A DNA stretch of 64,000 nt from Paracoccus sp. S-4012 (lineage in GTDB: Bacteria > Pseudomonadota > Alphaproteobacteria > Rhodobacterales > Rhodobacteraceae): NCBI RefSeq assembly GCF_009674885.1, contig NZ_WKKA01000007.1:62001-126000 (forward strand), given 5' to 3'. Shown piece by piece: positions 56,366 to 64,000 of the stretch; the first letter of the stretch is position 1, and each line of letters opens with the position of its first letter. The translations under genes were made by a program, and so were the position numbers. The notes beneath the pieces are model-generated. The model did no database searches. It saw nothing but the letters and a program-made list of their open reading frames with translations, and was not told the origin of the DNA.

Positions 56366-56776
56366 TCAGTCCGGAATGACGGCGGTCGCCTCGATTTCGA
56401 CCTTGGCCCGATCCTCGATCAGTTCCGCAACAGGAATCATGGCCATCGACGGGAAGTGCTTGCCGAGATTCTTGCGGTAGATGGCGCCAAGTTCGCGCAG
56501 CCGGTCGAGATACTCGCGCTTGTCGGTGATGTACCAGGTCAGCCGCACGAGATGCTCGGGGCGTCCGCCCGCCGCCTCCAGCACCGTGACGATATTGGCG
56601 AGGGTCTGGTCGATCTGCTCGATCAGGTCGTCGGTCTCGAACTCCTGCTGGCCGTTCCAGCCGATCAGGCCTCCGAGAAAGACCATCCGGCCGCTGGCCG
56701 CGACGCCGTTGGCATAGCCGATTGCCGGCTTCCAGCCTTCGGGATTGAGAAACTCGTGCGGGCTCACGTCGTTCAT
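56366..56776 (-). CDS. RidA/YjgF family protein lacking the canonical arginine
   Basis: This 136-residue Rid-family protein has the VFLGGLIGW core and the C-terminal KVEIEATAV motif with the conserved glutamate. At the place of the catalytic Arg105 of RidA (usual FPARS) the sequence is FPSMA, so the residue is Met. Arg105 is needed for 2-iminobutanoate deaminase activity in RidA, so this protein probably belongs to one of the Rid subfamilies with another reaction. Inside an aminobenzoyl-CoA pathway an enamine/imine hydrolase releasing ammonium is the natural guess. Start overlaps the thioesterase stop (ATGA). Confidence 0.87.
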   Translation of the reverse strand: MNDVSPHEFLNPEGWKPAIGYANGVAASGRMVFLGGLIGWNGQQEFETDDLIEQIDQTLANIVTVLEAAGGRPEHLVRLTWYITDKREYLDRLRELGAIYRKNLGKHFPSMAMIPVAELIEDRAKVEIEATAVIPD

Positions 56777-57195
56777 GCCGCGTCCTCCTTCTGTGCCTCG
56801 ATGAGCCGCGCCCGGACCTCGTCCGGCCACGGCGCCGATTTCATTGCACGGCCGTCGATCCAGACCAGCCGCTTGTTGATGGTGAACCGTAGGGCGTCCT
56901 CGCCCTCGCCACGCCCTTCGATATTCACGTCGAGGCTGGCTCGGCCGACAGCGACCACGCGCAGGGTCAGTTCCACCTTGTCGCCAAGGCTCGACGGAAT
57001 GCGGAAGTCGCATTCCAGGTGCACCGTGGGCAGCCCGTCGCCATCGTCCATGATCCGGCGGTAGCTGCGCCCGACCACGTCGGCGAAGAAGTTCTCGACC
57101 ACGTGGTTCGCGAATTCGAGGAAGCGCGGATAGAAGACGATCTTCGCGGGATCGCAGTGGTTGAACTCGATCTGGACGGTGCGGCGGTAGGGCAT
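56773..57195 (-). CDS. 4-hydroxybenzoyl-CoA thioesterase-type hotdog protein
   Basis: This 140-residue hotdog-fold thioesterase shows the signature FNHCDPAKIVFYPRF at residues 11-25, with Asp15 as the expected catalytic acid. In aromatic-CoA pathways such enzymes release trapped CoA from dead-end thioesters. I chose ATG 57195 (GAGGGAGA upstream) over TTG 57210, which would overlap the acyl-CoA dehydrogenase stop. Cargo is inferred from the cluster only. Confidence 0.88.
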   Translation of the reverse strand: MPYRRTVQIEFNHCDPAKIVFYPRFLEFANHVVENFFADVVGRSYRRIMDDGDGLPTVHLECDFRIPSSLGDKVELTLRVVAVGRASLDVNIEGRGEGEDALRFTINKRLVWIDGRAMKSAPWPDEVRARLIEAQKEDAA

Positions 57196-57206
57196 CCGGG
57201 TCTCCC

Positions 57207-58364
57207 TCAAGCTCTGGCCGCCGCGTGGGCGTCGAGCACCGCGCGCGCGATCACCACCCGCTGCACGTCGCTCGCGCCCTCGTAGATCCGCAGCGCCCGG
57301 ATCTCGCGATAAAGGCTCTCGACCGTCTCGCCCACCCGCACCCCGTCGCCGCCATGCAGCTGCACCGCCATGTCGATGACCTTGGAGGCCGCCTCGGTGG
57401 CATAGAGCTTCGCCATCGCCGCCTCGCGGCTGACGCGGGCGGCGCCCATGTCCTTGGTCCAGGCGGCGCGGTAGACCAGCAGCGCGGCGGCGTCGATCTT
57501 CAGCGCCATGTCGGCGAGGTGCCCCTGCACCATCTGGAAATCCGCCAGCCGTCCGCCATCGGCCCGAACCCGCAGCGCGCGGCTCAACGCCTCGTCGAGC
57601 GCCCGACGCCCGAAGCCCAGCGCCGCGGCGCCCACGGTCGAGCGGAACACGTCGAGCACCGACATGGCGACCTTGAAGCCGCTGCCCGCCTCACCGATCA
57701 GCGCCTCCGCGGGGAGCCGCACACCGTTGAGCCGCAGATGCGCGAGCGGATGCGGCGCCATCACGTCGATGCGGCTGACGACCTCCAGCCCCTCGGCGTC
57801 GCCCGGCATGAGGAAGGCCGAGAGGCCCTTCGCGCCCGGCGCCTCGCCGGTGCGGGCGAAGACGACATAGACGCCCGCGATGCCGCCGTTCGAGATATAG
57901 GTCTTCTCGCCGTTCAGAACCCAGGAATCCCCCTCGCGCCGCGCCGTGGTCGCGGTCGAGGCCACGTCCGACCCCGCCCCCGGCTCGGTCAGGGCAAACG
58001 CCGCCATGACCTCGCCCGAGCGGGTCCGCTCCAGCCACTCGCGCTGCGCGGGCGAGCCGAAGAGGCTGATCGCCCCCATGCCGAGGCCCTGCATGGCGAA
58101 GCTGAAATCCGCGAGCCCGTCATGCCGCGCCAGCGTCTCGCGCGCGAGGCAGAGGGTGCGGACGTCCAGCCGCTCGCCCTCGCCGGCGCCGGTGGGCTGC
58201 AGCCAGCCATCGCGCCCAAGACGCGTCACCAGATCGCGGCAGGCGGCGTCGGCGTCCCCGTGATCCACATGGCCCAGCTCGCGCGCGCACCACGCGTCGA
58301 GCCCCTGCTGGAACTCGCGGTGCCGCTCCTCGAAGAACGGCCAGTCAAGAAAGCTGCGATCCAT
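57207..58364 (-). CDS. Acyl-CoA dehydrogenase family protein
   Basis: The 385-residue FAD-dependent enzyme has the mid-domain motif [15 protein letters not shown] and the C-terminal LHGGDGVR and [12 protein letters not shown], the last with the catalytic-base glutamate of medium-chain-type enzymes. It would pass electrons to ETF (etfBA at 37418-39102). In this cluster it is likely to oxidise a CoA-linked ring-derived intermediate. The ATG at 58364 was chosen because the region upstream holds an intergenic repeat element and no homology. Confidence 0.9.
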   Translation of the reverse strand: MDRSFLDWPFFEERHREFQQGLDAWCARELGHVDHGDADAACRDLVTRLGRDGWLQPTGAGEGERLDVRTLCLARETLARHDGLADFSFAMQGLGMGAISLFGSPAQREWLERTRSGEVMAAFALTEPGAGSDVASTATTARREGDSWVLNGEKTYISNGGIAGVYVVFARTGEAPGAKGLSAFLMPGDAEGLEVVSRIDVMAPHPLAHLRLNGVRLPAEALIGEAGSGFKVAMSVLDVFRSTVGAAALGFGRRALDEALSRALRVRADGGRLADFQMVQGHLADMALKIDAAALLVYRAAWTKDMGAARVSREAAMAKLYATEAASKVIDMAVQLHGGDGVRVGETVESLYREIRALRIYEGASDVQRVVIARAVLDAHAAARA

Positions 58365-58370
58365 GCTTTG

Positions 58371-58413
58371 CCTTGATCCAAATATCCCGGGGGTCCGGGG
58401 GCAGCGCCCCCGG
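58371..58413 (-). repeat. Copy C of the GGATATTT intergenic element
   Basis: On the plus strand AAATATCCC (58380-58388) is followed by GGGGGTCCGGGGGC and its mirror GCCCCCGG. CCGGGGGC at 58395-58402 pairs perfectly with 58406-58413 around a 3-base loop. Seen in the direction of transcription, the hairpin comes right after the crotonase stop (58417) and ends in GGGATATTTGG before the acyl-CoA dehydrogenase start. Confidence 0.7.
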
Positions 58414-58416
58414 CCT

Positions 58417-59241
58417 TCAGTCGCCCTCGAAAACCGGCTTCTCCTTGGCAACGAACGCCCGGTAGGCGCGCTCGAAGTCGCGGGTCTGCATGCAGATCGC
58501 CTGCGCCTGCGCCTCGGCCTCGATCGCCTGGTCGAGGCTCATGTTCCATTCCTGGTTCAGCTGGGTCTTGGTGATCCCATGCGCGAAGGTCGGCCCGGCG
58601 GCGATCCGCTGGGCCAGCTTCAGCGCCTCGGCCTCCAGCGCTTCCGCCGGATGCACCGCGTTCCAGTAGCCCCAGGCGAGGCCCTCGTCGGCATCGAAGC
58701 TGCGCCCGGTATAGAGGAGCTCCGCCGCCCGCCCCTGCCCGATGATGCGCGGCAGCATGGCGCAGGCGCCCATGTCGCAGCCGGCGAGGCCGACGCGGGT
58801 GAAGAGGAACGCGCATTTCGCGTCCGGCGCGGCGAGCCGCAGGTCCGAGGCCATGCTGACGATCGCGCCGGCGCCGACGCAGACGCCCTGCACCGCCGAG
58901 ATGATCGGCTTGCCGCAATGGATCATCGCCTTGACCAGATCGCCGGTCATGCGGGTGAAGGCCAGCAGGTCCTTCATGTCCATGCCGACCAGGGGGCCGA
59001 TGATGTCATGGACATCGCCGCCGGAGCTGAAGTTGCCGCCGTTCGAGGCCCAGACCACCGCGTCGATGTCGTCGGCGTAGGCGAGCGCGCGGAAGGTGTC
59101 GCGCAACTCGGCGTAGCTCTCGAAGGTCAGAGGGTTCTTCCGGTCGGGCCGGTCGAGCCGGATCGTGGCGATGCGGTCCTGCGCCTGCCACAGGAAATGC
59201 CGCGGCTGATGGCCCGCCATGCTGGTGCCGTTGAAGCTCAT
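58417..59241 (-). CDS. Crotonase-fold (enoyl-CoA hydratase family) protein with altered active site
   Basis: A 274-residue crotonase-superfamily protein with the oxyanion-hole region ([11 protein letters not shown]) and [20 protein letters not shown]. By eye alignment with enoyl-CoA hydratase the two catalytic glutamates (E144 and E164 of rat crotonase) are replaced (I/V and R); an aspartate near GCDMGA matches the acid of dienoyl-CoA isomerase. So it is probably not a plain hydratase; isomerisation, hydrolysis or C-C cleavage of a ring-derived CoA ester is more likely. Start overlaps the MarR stop (ATGA). Confidence 0.83.
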   Translation of the reverse strand: MSFNGTSMAGHQPRHFLWQAQDRIATIRLDRPDRKNPLTFESYAELRDTFRALAYADDIDAVVWASNGGNFSSGGDVHDIIGPLVGMDMKDLLAFTRMTGDLVKAMIHCGKPIISAVQGVCVGAGAIVSMASDLRLAAPDAKCAFLFTRVGLAGCDMGACAMLPRIIGQGRAAELLYTGRSFDADEGLAWGYWNAVHPAEALEAEALKLAQRIAAGPTFAHGITKTQLNQEWNMSLDQAIEAEAQAQAICMQTRDFERAYRAFVAKEKPVFEGD

Positions 59242-59720
59242 GCCTTCTCCTTCGCTCCGTCCATCTGCGGCGAGACCTTCCGCAGGATCGCCCGCATCGT
59301 CTCGAGGTCGTCAAGGTTCAGCGCCCCGAAGAGCCGCGAGAGTTCCGCCTCGTGCCCGCTCGCCATGCCCTCGAACTGCGCACGGCCCGCCTCGGTCAGC
59401 GTGACGCGAACGGTGCGGCGGTCCTCGGTGCAGGGGGTGCGCTGCACCAGCCCCTCCTTCTCCAGACGGCCGACCACGTCGGTGGCGTTGCCGTTGCTGA
59501 CCAGCAGCATCCGGCTCAGCTCGCCCATCGGGATCGCCTCGCCCCGCCGCCACAGCGCCGCCATGACATCGAAGCGCGGCAGCGTGGTGCCGTGCTGCTC
59601 GCGCAGGTAGCCCCGCAGGCCCGCCTCGGTGGCGCGGGTGACGGTCAGCATCCGCAGCCAGAGGCGCAGGCGGCGCTTGGTGAGGCTCTCGCGCGCCTCG
59701 GAATTCCCTGGTCCGTCCAT
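59238..59720 (-). CDS. MarR family transcriptional regulator
   Basis: The 160-residue regulator has the winged helix of Mar[48 protein letters not shown] and the wing [16 protein letters not shown] (shown in parts, each separate). MarR proteins in aromatic-acid clusters often bind the CoA ester of the substrate. A perfect 12-bp palindrome upstream of the first gene (62875-62886) is the likely target. The gene sits inside the operon it probably controls. Confidence 0.92.
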   Translation of the reverse strand: MDGPGNSEARESLTKRRLRLWLRMLTVTRATEAGLRGYLREQHGTTLPRFDVMAALWRRGEAIPMGELSRMLLVSNGNATDVVGRLEKEGLVQRTPCTEDRRTVRVTLTEAGRAQFEGMASGHEAELSRLFGALNLDDLETMRAILRKVSPQMDGAKEKA

Positions 59721-59722
59721 CG

Positions 59723-60457
59723 TCAGACCTCCCCTCCGGCAATGGCGATGGCCTGACCGTTCACGCCCTCGGCGCCGGCACCGCAGAGCCACAGCGCCGC
59801 GGCCGTGACCTCCTCCGGCCGGATCAACCGCCGCTGCGGGTTGGTCGTGGTCAGCGCCCGCATCGCCTCCTCCTCCGAGCGGCCGGTCGTCTCCATGATG
59901 TTGGCGATCGAGCGTTCGGTCATCTCGGTGTCGAGGAAACCGGGGCAGAGGGCGTTCACCGTCACCGCGCGCCGCGCCACTTCCTGCGCGAGGCTGCGAA
60001 CGAGGCCCACGGTGCCGTGCTTGGCGGCCGCATAGGGCGCGACATAGGCGTAGCCCTTCAGACCGGCGGTGGAGGCGACGGCGATCAGCCGCCCCCAGTC
60101 CTGCATCCGGGCGAGACCCTCGCGGAAGGTCAGGAATACCCCGGTGAGGTTCACTGCCATCATGGCGTTCCACTGGTCGAGCGAGACCTTGCCGAAGGGT
60201 GCGCTGATCGAGGCGCCGGCATTGGCGATGACGATGTCGCAGGAACCGGCCGCGTCGAACATGGCCGCGACCGATGCCTCATCGGTGACGTCAGCCTCGA
60301 CAACCGCGGCCCCGGTCTTCGCCGCTACCGCATCCAGCGGCCCGCGCCGCCGCCCGGCGATCACGACCCGCGCGCCCGCCGCGGCAAAGCCGCGGGCGAG
60401 GTCCGCACCGACGCCCGTCCCGCCACCCGTGATGAGAACCGACCGACCTTCCAGCAC
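59723..60457 (-). CDS. SDR family oxidoreductase of the 2-aminobenzoate cluster
   Basis: The 244-residue classical SDR has TGGGTGVG as NAD(P) motif (residues 10-17), NAGAS, the catalytic serine in VASTAG and the YAAAK pair. Closing motifs LRRLIRPEEV- and GQAIAIAGGEV-like tails fit FabG-type enzymes. Position suggests it reduces or oxidises a hydroxyl/ketone on the ring or ring-opened CoA intermediate. Start is GTG at 60457 with GACAGAAGAAGGGG upstream, provided by repeat element D. The MarR gene begins 2 bases after its stop. Confidence 0.88.
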   Translation of the reverse strand: MLEGRSVLITGGGTGVGADLARGFAAAGARVVIAGRRRGPLDAVAAKTGAAVVEADVTDEASVAAMFDAAGSCDIVIANAGASISAPFGKVSLDQWNAMMAVNLTGVFLTFREGLARMQDWGRLIAVASTAGLKGYAYVAPYAAAKHGTVGLVRSLAQEVARRAVTVNALCPGFLDTEMTERSIANIMETTGRSEEEAMRALTTTNPQRRLIRPEEVTAAALWLCGAGAEGVNGQAIAIAGGEV

Positions 60458-60465
60458 GCCCGCCC

Positions 60466-60519
60466 CTTCTTCTGTCCGAAAATATCCCGCGGGGGTCCGG
60501 GGGCGCGAAGCCCCCGGCC
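60466..60519 (-). repeat. Copy D of the GGATATTT intergenic element (complete)
   Basis: CCTTCTTCTGTCC-GAAAATATCCC is followed by GCGGGGGTCC and the hairpin CCGGGGGC (60497-60504) / GCCCCCGG (60510-60517) with loop GCGAA. In the direction of transcription it runs hairpin, GGATATTTT, then GGACAGAAGAAGGGG up to the SDR start. It is the most complete copy of the element in the window. Confidence 0.75.
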
Positions 60520-60523
60520 TTTG

Positions 60524-62809
60524 TCACACCCGGATTTGCTCCTGCTCGCGCTCCCGCAGCCGCCGCGCCTGCGACCCGCCGGCGCGGTAGGGGTCGGGCC
60601 ATTTCGTCCCGCGGTCGCCCAGCGCCGTCGCCGCCCGCAGCGTCCAGTAGGGGTCCGCCAGATGCGGCCGCGCGAGGCACACGAGGTCCGCCCGGCCGGC
60701 CATCAGGATCGAGTTCACATGATCCGGCTCGTAGATGTTGCCGACCGCCATGGTGGGGATGCCCAGCTCGTTGCGGATGCGGTCGCTGAAGGGCGTCTGG
60801 AACATGCGGCCATAGACTGGCTTCGCGTCGGGGCTGGTCTGCCCGGCCGAGACGTCGATGATGTCCGCGCCTGCCTCGTGGAAGGCGCGCGCGATCTCGA
60901 CCGCCTCCTCGGGGGTCACGCCCTCGTCGCCCAGCCAGTCGTTGGCGCTGATCCGCACCGACATCGGCTTCTCGGCCGGCCAGGCCTCGCGCATGGCGCG
61001 GAAGACCTCGAGCGGGTAGCGCAGCCGGTTCTCGAGGCTGCCGCCATACTCGTCGGTCCGCCGGTTGGAGGCCGGGCTGATGAAGCTCGAGATCAGGTAG
61101 CCGTGGGCGGCGTGCAGCTCGACCATGTCGAAGCCGCAGCGCGCGGCCATCTTCGTCGCCTCCACGAACTCGTCGCGGACCATGTCCATGTCGGCGCGGT
61201 CCATTTCCTTCGGCGTGTCGGCGTCCTCGTCCCACGGGATCGCGCTGGCCGAGATCAGGGGCCAGTTGCCCTCCTTCAGCGGTTTCTCGGCCCCGTCCCA
61301 GCCGAGCCCGGTCGAGCCCTTGCGGCCGGAATGGCCGATCTGGCAGCAGATCTTCGCGTCGCTCTCGGCATGGACGAAGTCCACGATCCGCTTCCACGCC
61401 GCCTCATGCTCGGGCGCGTAGAGGCCCGGGCAGCCGGGGGTGATGCGGCCCTCGGGCGAGACGCAGGTCATCTCGGTATAGACCAGCCCCGCGCCGCCCT
61501 TCGCGCGCTCGCCCAGATGGACGAGGTGCCAGTCGGTCGGCGTCCCGTCGACCGCCTTGTACTGCGCCATGGGCGAGACGACGACGCGGTTCTTCAGCTC
61601 CATGTCGCGCAGCTTGAAGGGCGCGAACATCGGCGCGCGGCCGGGCTCGCCGCCGGCCTGCTTCTGGAACCAGTCTTCGGCGCTGCCGAGCCATGCGGGG
61701 TCGCGCAGGCGCAGGTTCTCGTGGCTGATGCGCTGGCTGCGGGTCAGCAGCGAGTAGTTGAACTGCACCGGGTCGAAGCCGAGGTAGCGCTCCACCTCCT
61801 CGAACCACTCGAGCGAGTTGCGCGCCGCCGACTGCAGCCGCAGCACCTCGAAGCGCCGCTCCTCCTGGTAGCGGACGAAGGCGGCCTCCATCGTCGGCTC
61901 GCTGTGCAGGTAGTCGGCGAGCGCGATCGCGCTGTCGAAGGCCAGCCGCGTGCCGGAGCCGATCGAGAAATGCCCTGTCGCCGCAGCGTCGCCCATCAGC
62001 ACGACGTTCTCGTGCCACCACTTCTCGCAGATCACGCGCGGGAAGTTCATCCACACCGCCGAGCCGCGCAGATGCGCCGCGTTCGACATCAGCTCATGCC
62101 CGCCGAGATGCGATTCGAAGACCTTGCGGCAGGTCTCGACCGTCTCCTCCTTGGTCATGTGCTCGAAGCCCATGCGGTCCCAGACTTCCTGCGTCGTCTC
62201 GACGATGAAGGTCGCGGTGTTCTCGTCGAACTGGTAGACATGGGCCCACATCCAGCCGGCGTCGGTCTTCTCGAAGATGAAGGTGAAGGCGTCGTTGAAG
62301 TTCTGATGCGTGCCGAGCCAGATGAACTTGCACAGCCGGGTGTCGATGTCGGGCTTGAAGACGTCGGCATATTCCGCCCGCACGCGGCTGTTGATGCCGT
62401 CGGCGCCGACCACGAGGTCGTAGTCCTGGCGGTATTCCTCGGCCGACTTGAACTCGGTCTCGAAGCGCATCTCGACGCCCAGCTCGCGGGCGCGCGCCTG
62501 CAGCAGGACCAGCATCTGCTTGCGGCCGAGCCCGGCGAAACCGTGCCCGCCCGAGACGATCCGCTCGCCCTCCTTCACGACGGCGATATCGTCCCAGTAG
62601 ATGAAGCTGTCGCGGATCGCGTCGGTGGACTTGGGGTCGTTCTTCTGCATCCGCTCGAGCGCGTCGTCGCTGAGGACCACGCCCCAGCCGAAGGTGTCGT
62701 TGGCGCGGTTGCGCTCGATCACCGTGACCTCATGGGCCGGGTCGCGCAGCTTCATGCTGATGGCGAAATAGAGCCCCGCAGGCCCTCCTCCCAGGCACAG
62801 AACCTTCAT
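60524..62809 (-). CDS. 2-aminobenzoyl-CoA monooxygenase/reductase-like fusion (flavin monooxygenase + OYE)
   Basis: A 761-residue protein with two flavin domains. Residues 1-385 are a class A flavoprotein monooxygenase: GGGPAG at 7-12, VVGADG at 133-138, [14 protein letters not shown] at 273-286. Residues 393-761 are an Old Yellow Enzyme-type reductase ([20 protein letters not shown], later [11 protein letters not shown]). This architecture is that of 2-aminobenzoyl-CoA monooxygenase/reductase of Azoarcus evansii; databases often call it bifunctional salicylyl-CoA 5-hydroxylase/oxidoreductase. It is the first gene of the operon; GGGAGAGACGG precedes the ATG. Confidence 0.9.
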   Translation of the reverse strand: MKVLCLGGGPAGLYFAISMKLRDPAHEVTVIERNRANDTFGWGVVLSDDALERMQKNDPKSTDAIRDSFIYWDDIAVVKEGERIVSGGHGFAGLGRKQMLVLLQARARELGVEMRFETEFKSAEEYRQDYDLVVGADGINSRVRAEYADVFKPDIDTRLCKFIWLGTHQNFNDAFTFIFEKTDAGWMWAHVYQFDENTATFIVETTQEVWDRMGFEHMTKEETVETCRKVFESHLGGHELMSNAAHLRGSAVWMNFPRVICEKWWHENVVLMGDAAATGHFSIGSGTRLAFDSAIALADYLHSEPTMEAAFVRYQEERRFEVLRLQSAARNSLEWFEEVERYLGFDPVQFNYSLLTRSQRISHENLRLRDPAWLGSAEDWFQKQAGGEPGRAPMFAPFKLRDMELKNRVVVSPMAQYKAVDGTPTDWHLVHLGERAKGGAGLVYTEMTCVSPEGRITPGCPGLYAPEHEAAWKRIVDFVHAESDAKICCQIGHSGRKGSTGLGWDGAEKPLKEGNWPLISASAIPWDEDADTPKEMDRADMDMVRDEFVEATKMAARCGFDMVELHAAHGYLISSFISPASNRRTDEYGGSLENRLRYPLEVFRAMREAWPAEKPMSVRISANDWLGDEGVTPEEAVEIARAFHEAGADIIDVSAGQTSPDAKPVYGRMFQTPFSDRIRNELGIPTMAVGNIYEPDHVNSILMAGRADLVCLARPHLADPYWTLRAATALGDRGTKWPDPYRAGGSQARRLREREQEQIRV

Positions 62810-62842
62810 CCGTCTCTCCCTCGCGCATGGCGCGTGTGTGGT

Positions 62843-62886
62843 GGGAGAGGTTGTGGCACGGGGAGGGGGGATGTTTCAAGCTTGAA
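62843..62886 (-). promoter_or_regulatory. Promoter/operator region of the 2-aminobenzoate operon
   Basis: The perfect palindrome TTCAAGCTTGAA lies at 62875-62886, 66 bases before the first gene's start. On the minus strand it overlaps TTGAAA, a possible -35, with CACAAC 18 bases further as a weak -10. A MarR dimer bound here would block the promoter. The palindrome is the direct observation; the promoter is a guess. Confidence 0.5.
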
Positions 62887-62888
62887 GT

Positions 62889-64000
62889 TTAGGCGGGCAG
62901 CACCTCGACCGCTGCGTCTGACTGCGGCTTAGCCAAAGCTTTCTGTCGCTGTCGAGCCGCGTGCAGTATCCGCTCCGTCGCATCAAGCGTGTCAAGATTC
63001 CGCGTTGCATCACAGAATTTCCAGAACTCGCCGGTTGAGTGAAAGCCTTGAGGATTGATCAGGAAATTTCCCAGCATCGGCCGGATCAGGTTCCGCAGTT
63101 GACTGATACAAGTATCATTGACGCCCAAGGTCCAGTTTTCACCATGTGTCGCGCTGTTCCGCCTAGCTCGGAGGTGAAGCCCCACGATCTCAGCAACATG
63201 GCTATCCGAATAGAACGACGCGACACGCCTGATAAGAACGTCTGACTTTTCCTCCTGCCCGCCAGCAATCACCTCCAGCAACCGCCATCCTGAAAAGATG
63301 GACTTAGATGACTGATGTTCGCTGAATGCATCATAGTACAAGAGGAGCGCCGCCTCACATTTTTCTCGCCAACACGACTGAACTACGGCATCCAGAACTC
63401 TGCCGACCTCCGCTGTTACGCTCGATATCCTCTCTTCCAGAGGCTGTGCAGGCAAGCGTCTCTTCGGCACCCACTCGGTATACCAGAAACCCTCGTAAGC
63501 GGATTGACCAGCCAGGTTGTGCACCGTGGACTGCGGGCCGATCAACAGTTGCAGCGAGGGCTTGTGGACCGACTTTCCGAAAATGTCAAAGGACTCGGAG
63601 CCGTCCACAAATGTTGTGCAACCGATAATCATGGCGATGGTCTTGTAGGCACGCTCAAAGGCGTCTTCCGGGGCGTTAGCGTACACCTTTGCTACGATAG
63701 TTTCATAGCTCGGATGATCGGAAAAGATTGTTTCAAACAGATACTTCGACTCATGTCGGATGCGCTCGCGCTCCCTCTCAATCGCAGCAGAAACGTCACC
63801 GGATATCTCCGGGAAGAACGTTACCCTCTGATCCAAGACAGGTAGAGGAGGCTTCAAGATCCCCGTTTTCCCCCATATCGAAAATGCGACAAGGTACGGA
63901 AGCTTTTTCCCGCGCAGCTTCTTTCGTTCCTCTGTATAGAGCGCGATGAATTGATCAGGCGTTGGCTCCTGGACGCGCCGCGAAGCGCGCTTAATGGCAG
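62889..64000 (-). CDS. Protein of unknown function with a HEPN-like motif (5' end outside window)
   Basis: The frame is open to the window edge (no ATG between 63857 and 64000, only a TTG), so the start is missing and at least 369 residues are present. The visible part starts KRASRRVQEPTPDQFIALYTE and contains LGLHLRARRNSATHGEN-type sequence (shown in part), where R-N-S-A-T-H forms the R-x4-H motif of HEPN RNase domains of the Apea-like group. Base composition is about 50-55% GC by count on two 60-base lines, against roughly 68% on a nearby line. It may be transferred DNA. Function not known; RNase or abortive-infection activity is only suggested by the motif. Confidence 0.55.
   Translation of the reverse strand, partial: AIKRASRRVQEPTPDQFIALYTEERKKLRGKKLPYLVAFSIWGKTGILKPPLPVLDQRVTFFPEISGDVSAAIERERERIRHESKYLFETIFSDHPSYETIVAKVYANAPEDAFERAYKTIAMIIGCTTFVDGSESFDIFGKSVHKPSLQLLIGPQSTVHNLAGQSAYEGFWYTEWVPKRRLPAQPLEERISSVTAEVGRVLDAVVQSCWREKCEAALLLYYDAFSEHQSSKSIFSGWRLLEVIAGGQEEKSDVLIRRVASFYSDSHVAEIVGLHLRARRNSATHGENWTLGVNDTCISQLRNLIRPMLGNFLINPQGFHSTGEFWKFCDATRNLDTLDATERILHAARQRQKALAKPQSDAAVEVLPA

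Noticed and set aside
60017-62932. Open reading frame of 971 codons opposite the monooxygenase/reductase fusion
   Set aside because: Same mirror-image composition and no motif; the fusion protein has two full domains.
63855-63857. TTG at 63857 as the start of the HEPN-like gene
   Set aside because: The frame stays open to the window edge with protein-like sequence upstream, and no ribosome-binding site was seen, so the real start is outside.

Overview
The window is high-GC chromosomal DNA from an alphaproteobacterium, most likely order Rhodobacterales (Rhodobacteraceae). The gene content points there: histone deacetylase-like/xseB/ispA/dxs, aminotransferase/ftsK, a twin-transmembrane HIG1-like gene with a PduO-type adenosyltransferase and etfBA, a short HprK with RapZ, EIIA-Man and HPr, and an ATP-type pckA. 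So does a short repeat between genes that ends in GGATATTT. Genes are packed into runs joined by 1- to 4-base stop/start overlaps (ATGA, GTGA, TGATG). No CRISPR array, rRNA, insertion sequence or prophage was seen, and no gene-free stretch exceeds 300 bases.

Layout. 1-5914: end of an epimerase-like gene, an SH3 protein, a VIT1/CCC1 transporter and the isoprenoid run dxs-ispA-xseB-HDAC-like. 6027-7813: a secreted RcnB-like protein and a thioredoxin-reductase-like flavoprotein. 7843-7971: a dense set of perfect inverted repeats. 7989-17881: glutamate synthase (gltB and gltD, separated by three small genes), uppP and an NDUFA9-like reductase. 18031: tRNA-Leu(CAG) with its promoter and a strong terminator. 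18236-25404: ftsK, a DapC-like aminotransferase, dapA and a soluble lytic transglycosylase. 25401-36500: transporters (DMT, Dpp-type peptide ABC, MFS), a GNAT acetyltransferase, parC and small genes. 36531-43988: HIG1-like protein, cobalamin adenosyltransferase, etfBA, universal stress protein, 3-hydroxybutyryl-CoA dehydrogenase, a sulfite-oxidase-like enzyme and phospholipase D. 44034-49105: DUF2852 and TetR genes, the regulatory PTS cluster (HPr, EIIA-Man, RapZ, HprK) and divergent pckA.

49157-62809 is the most distinctive part: about 13.6 kb, all on the minus strand. Read in the direction of transcription it encodes a flavin monooxygenase/OYE fusion, an SDR, a MarR regulator, a crotonase-fold protein, an acyl-CoA dehydrogenase, a 4HBT thioesterase, a Rid-family protein, an aryl-CoA ligase, tryptophan 2,3-dioxygenase and a five-gene Liv-type ABC transporter. 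I read this as the aerobic CoA-dependent 2-aminobenzoate (anthranilate) pathway known from Azoarcus evansii, here coupled to the first step of tryptophan/kynurenine breakdown and to an uptake system. Two members have unexpected active sites: the crotonase lacks both hydratase glutamates and the Rid protein lacks the usual arginine. A perfect 12-bp palindrome just upstream of the first gene is a good candidate operator for the MarR protein.

The last 1.1 kb is visibly lower in GC. It holds a gene that stays open to the window edge and carries a HEPN-like R-x4-H motif, suggesting transferred DNA that continues outside the window.
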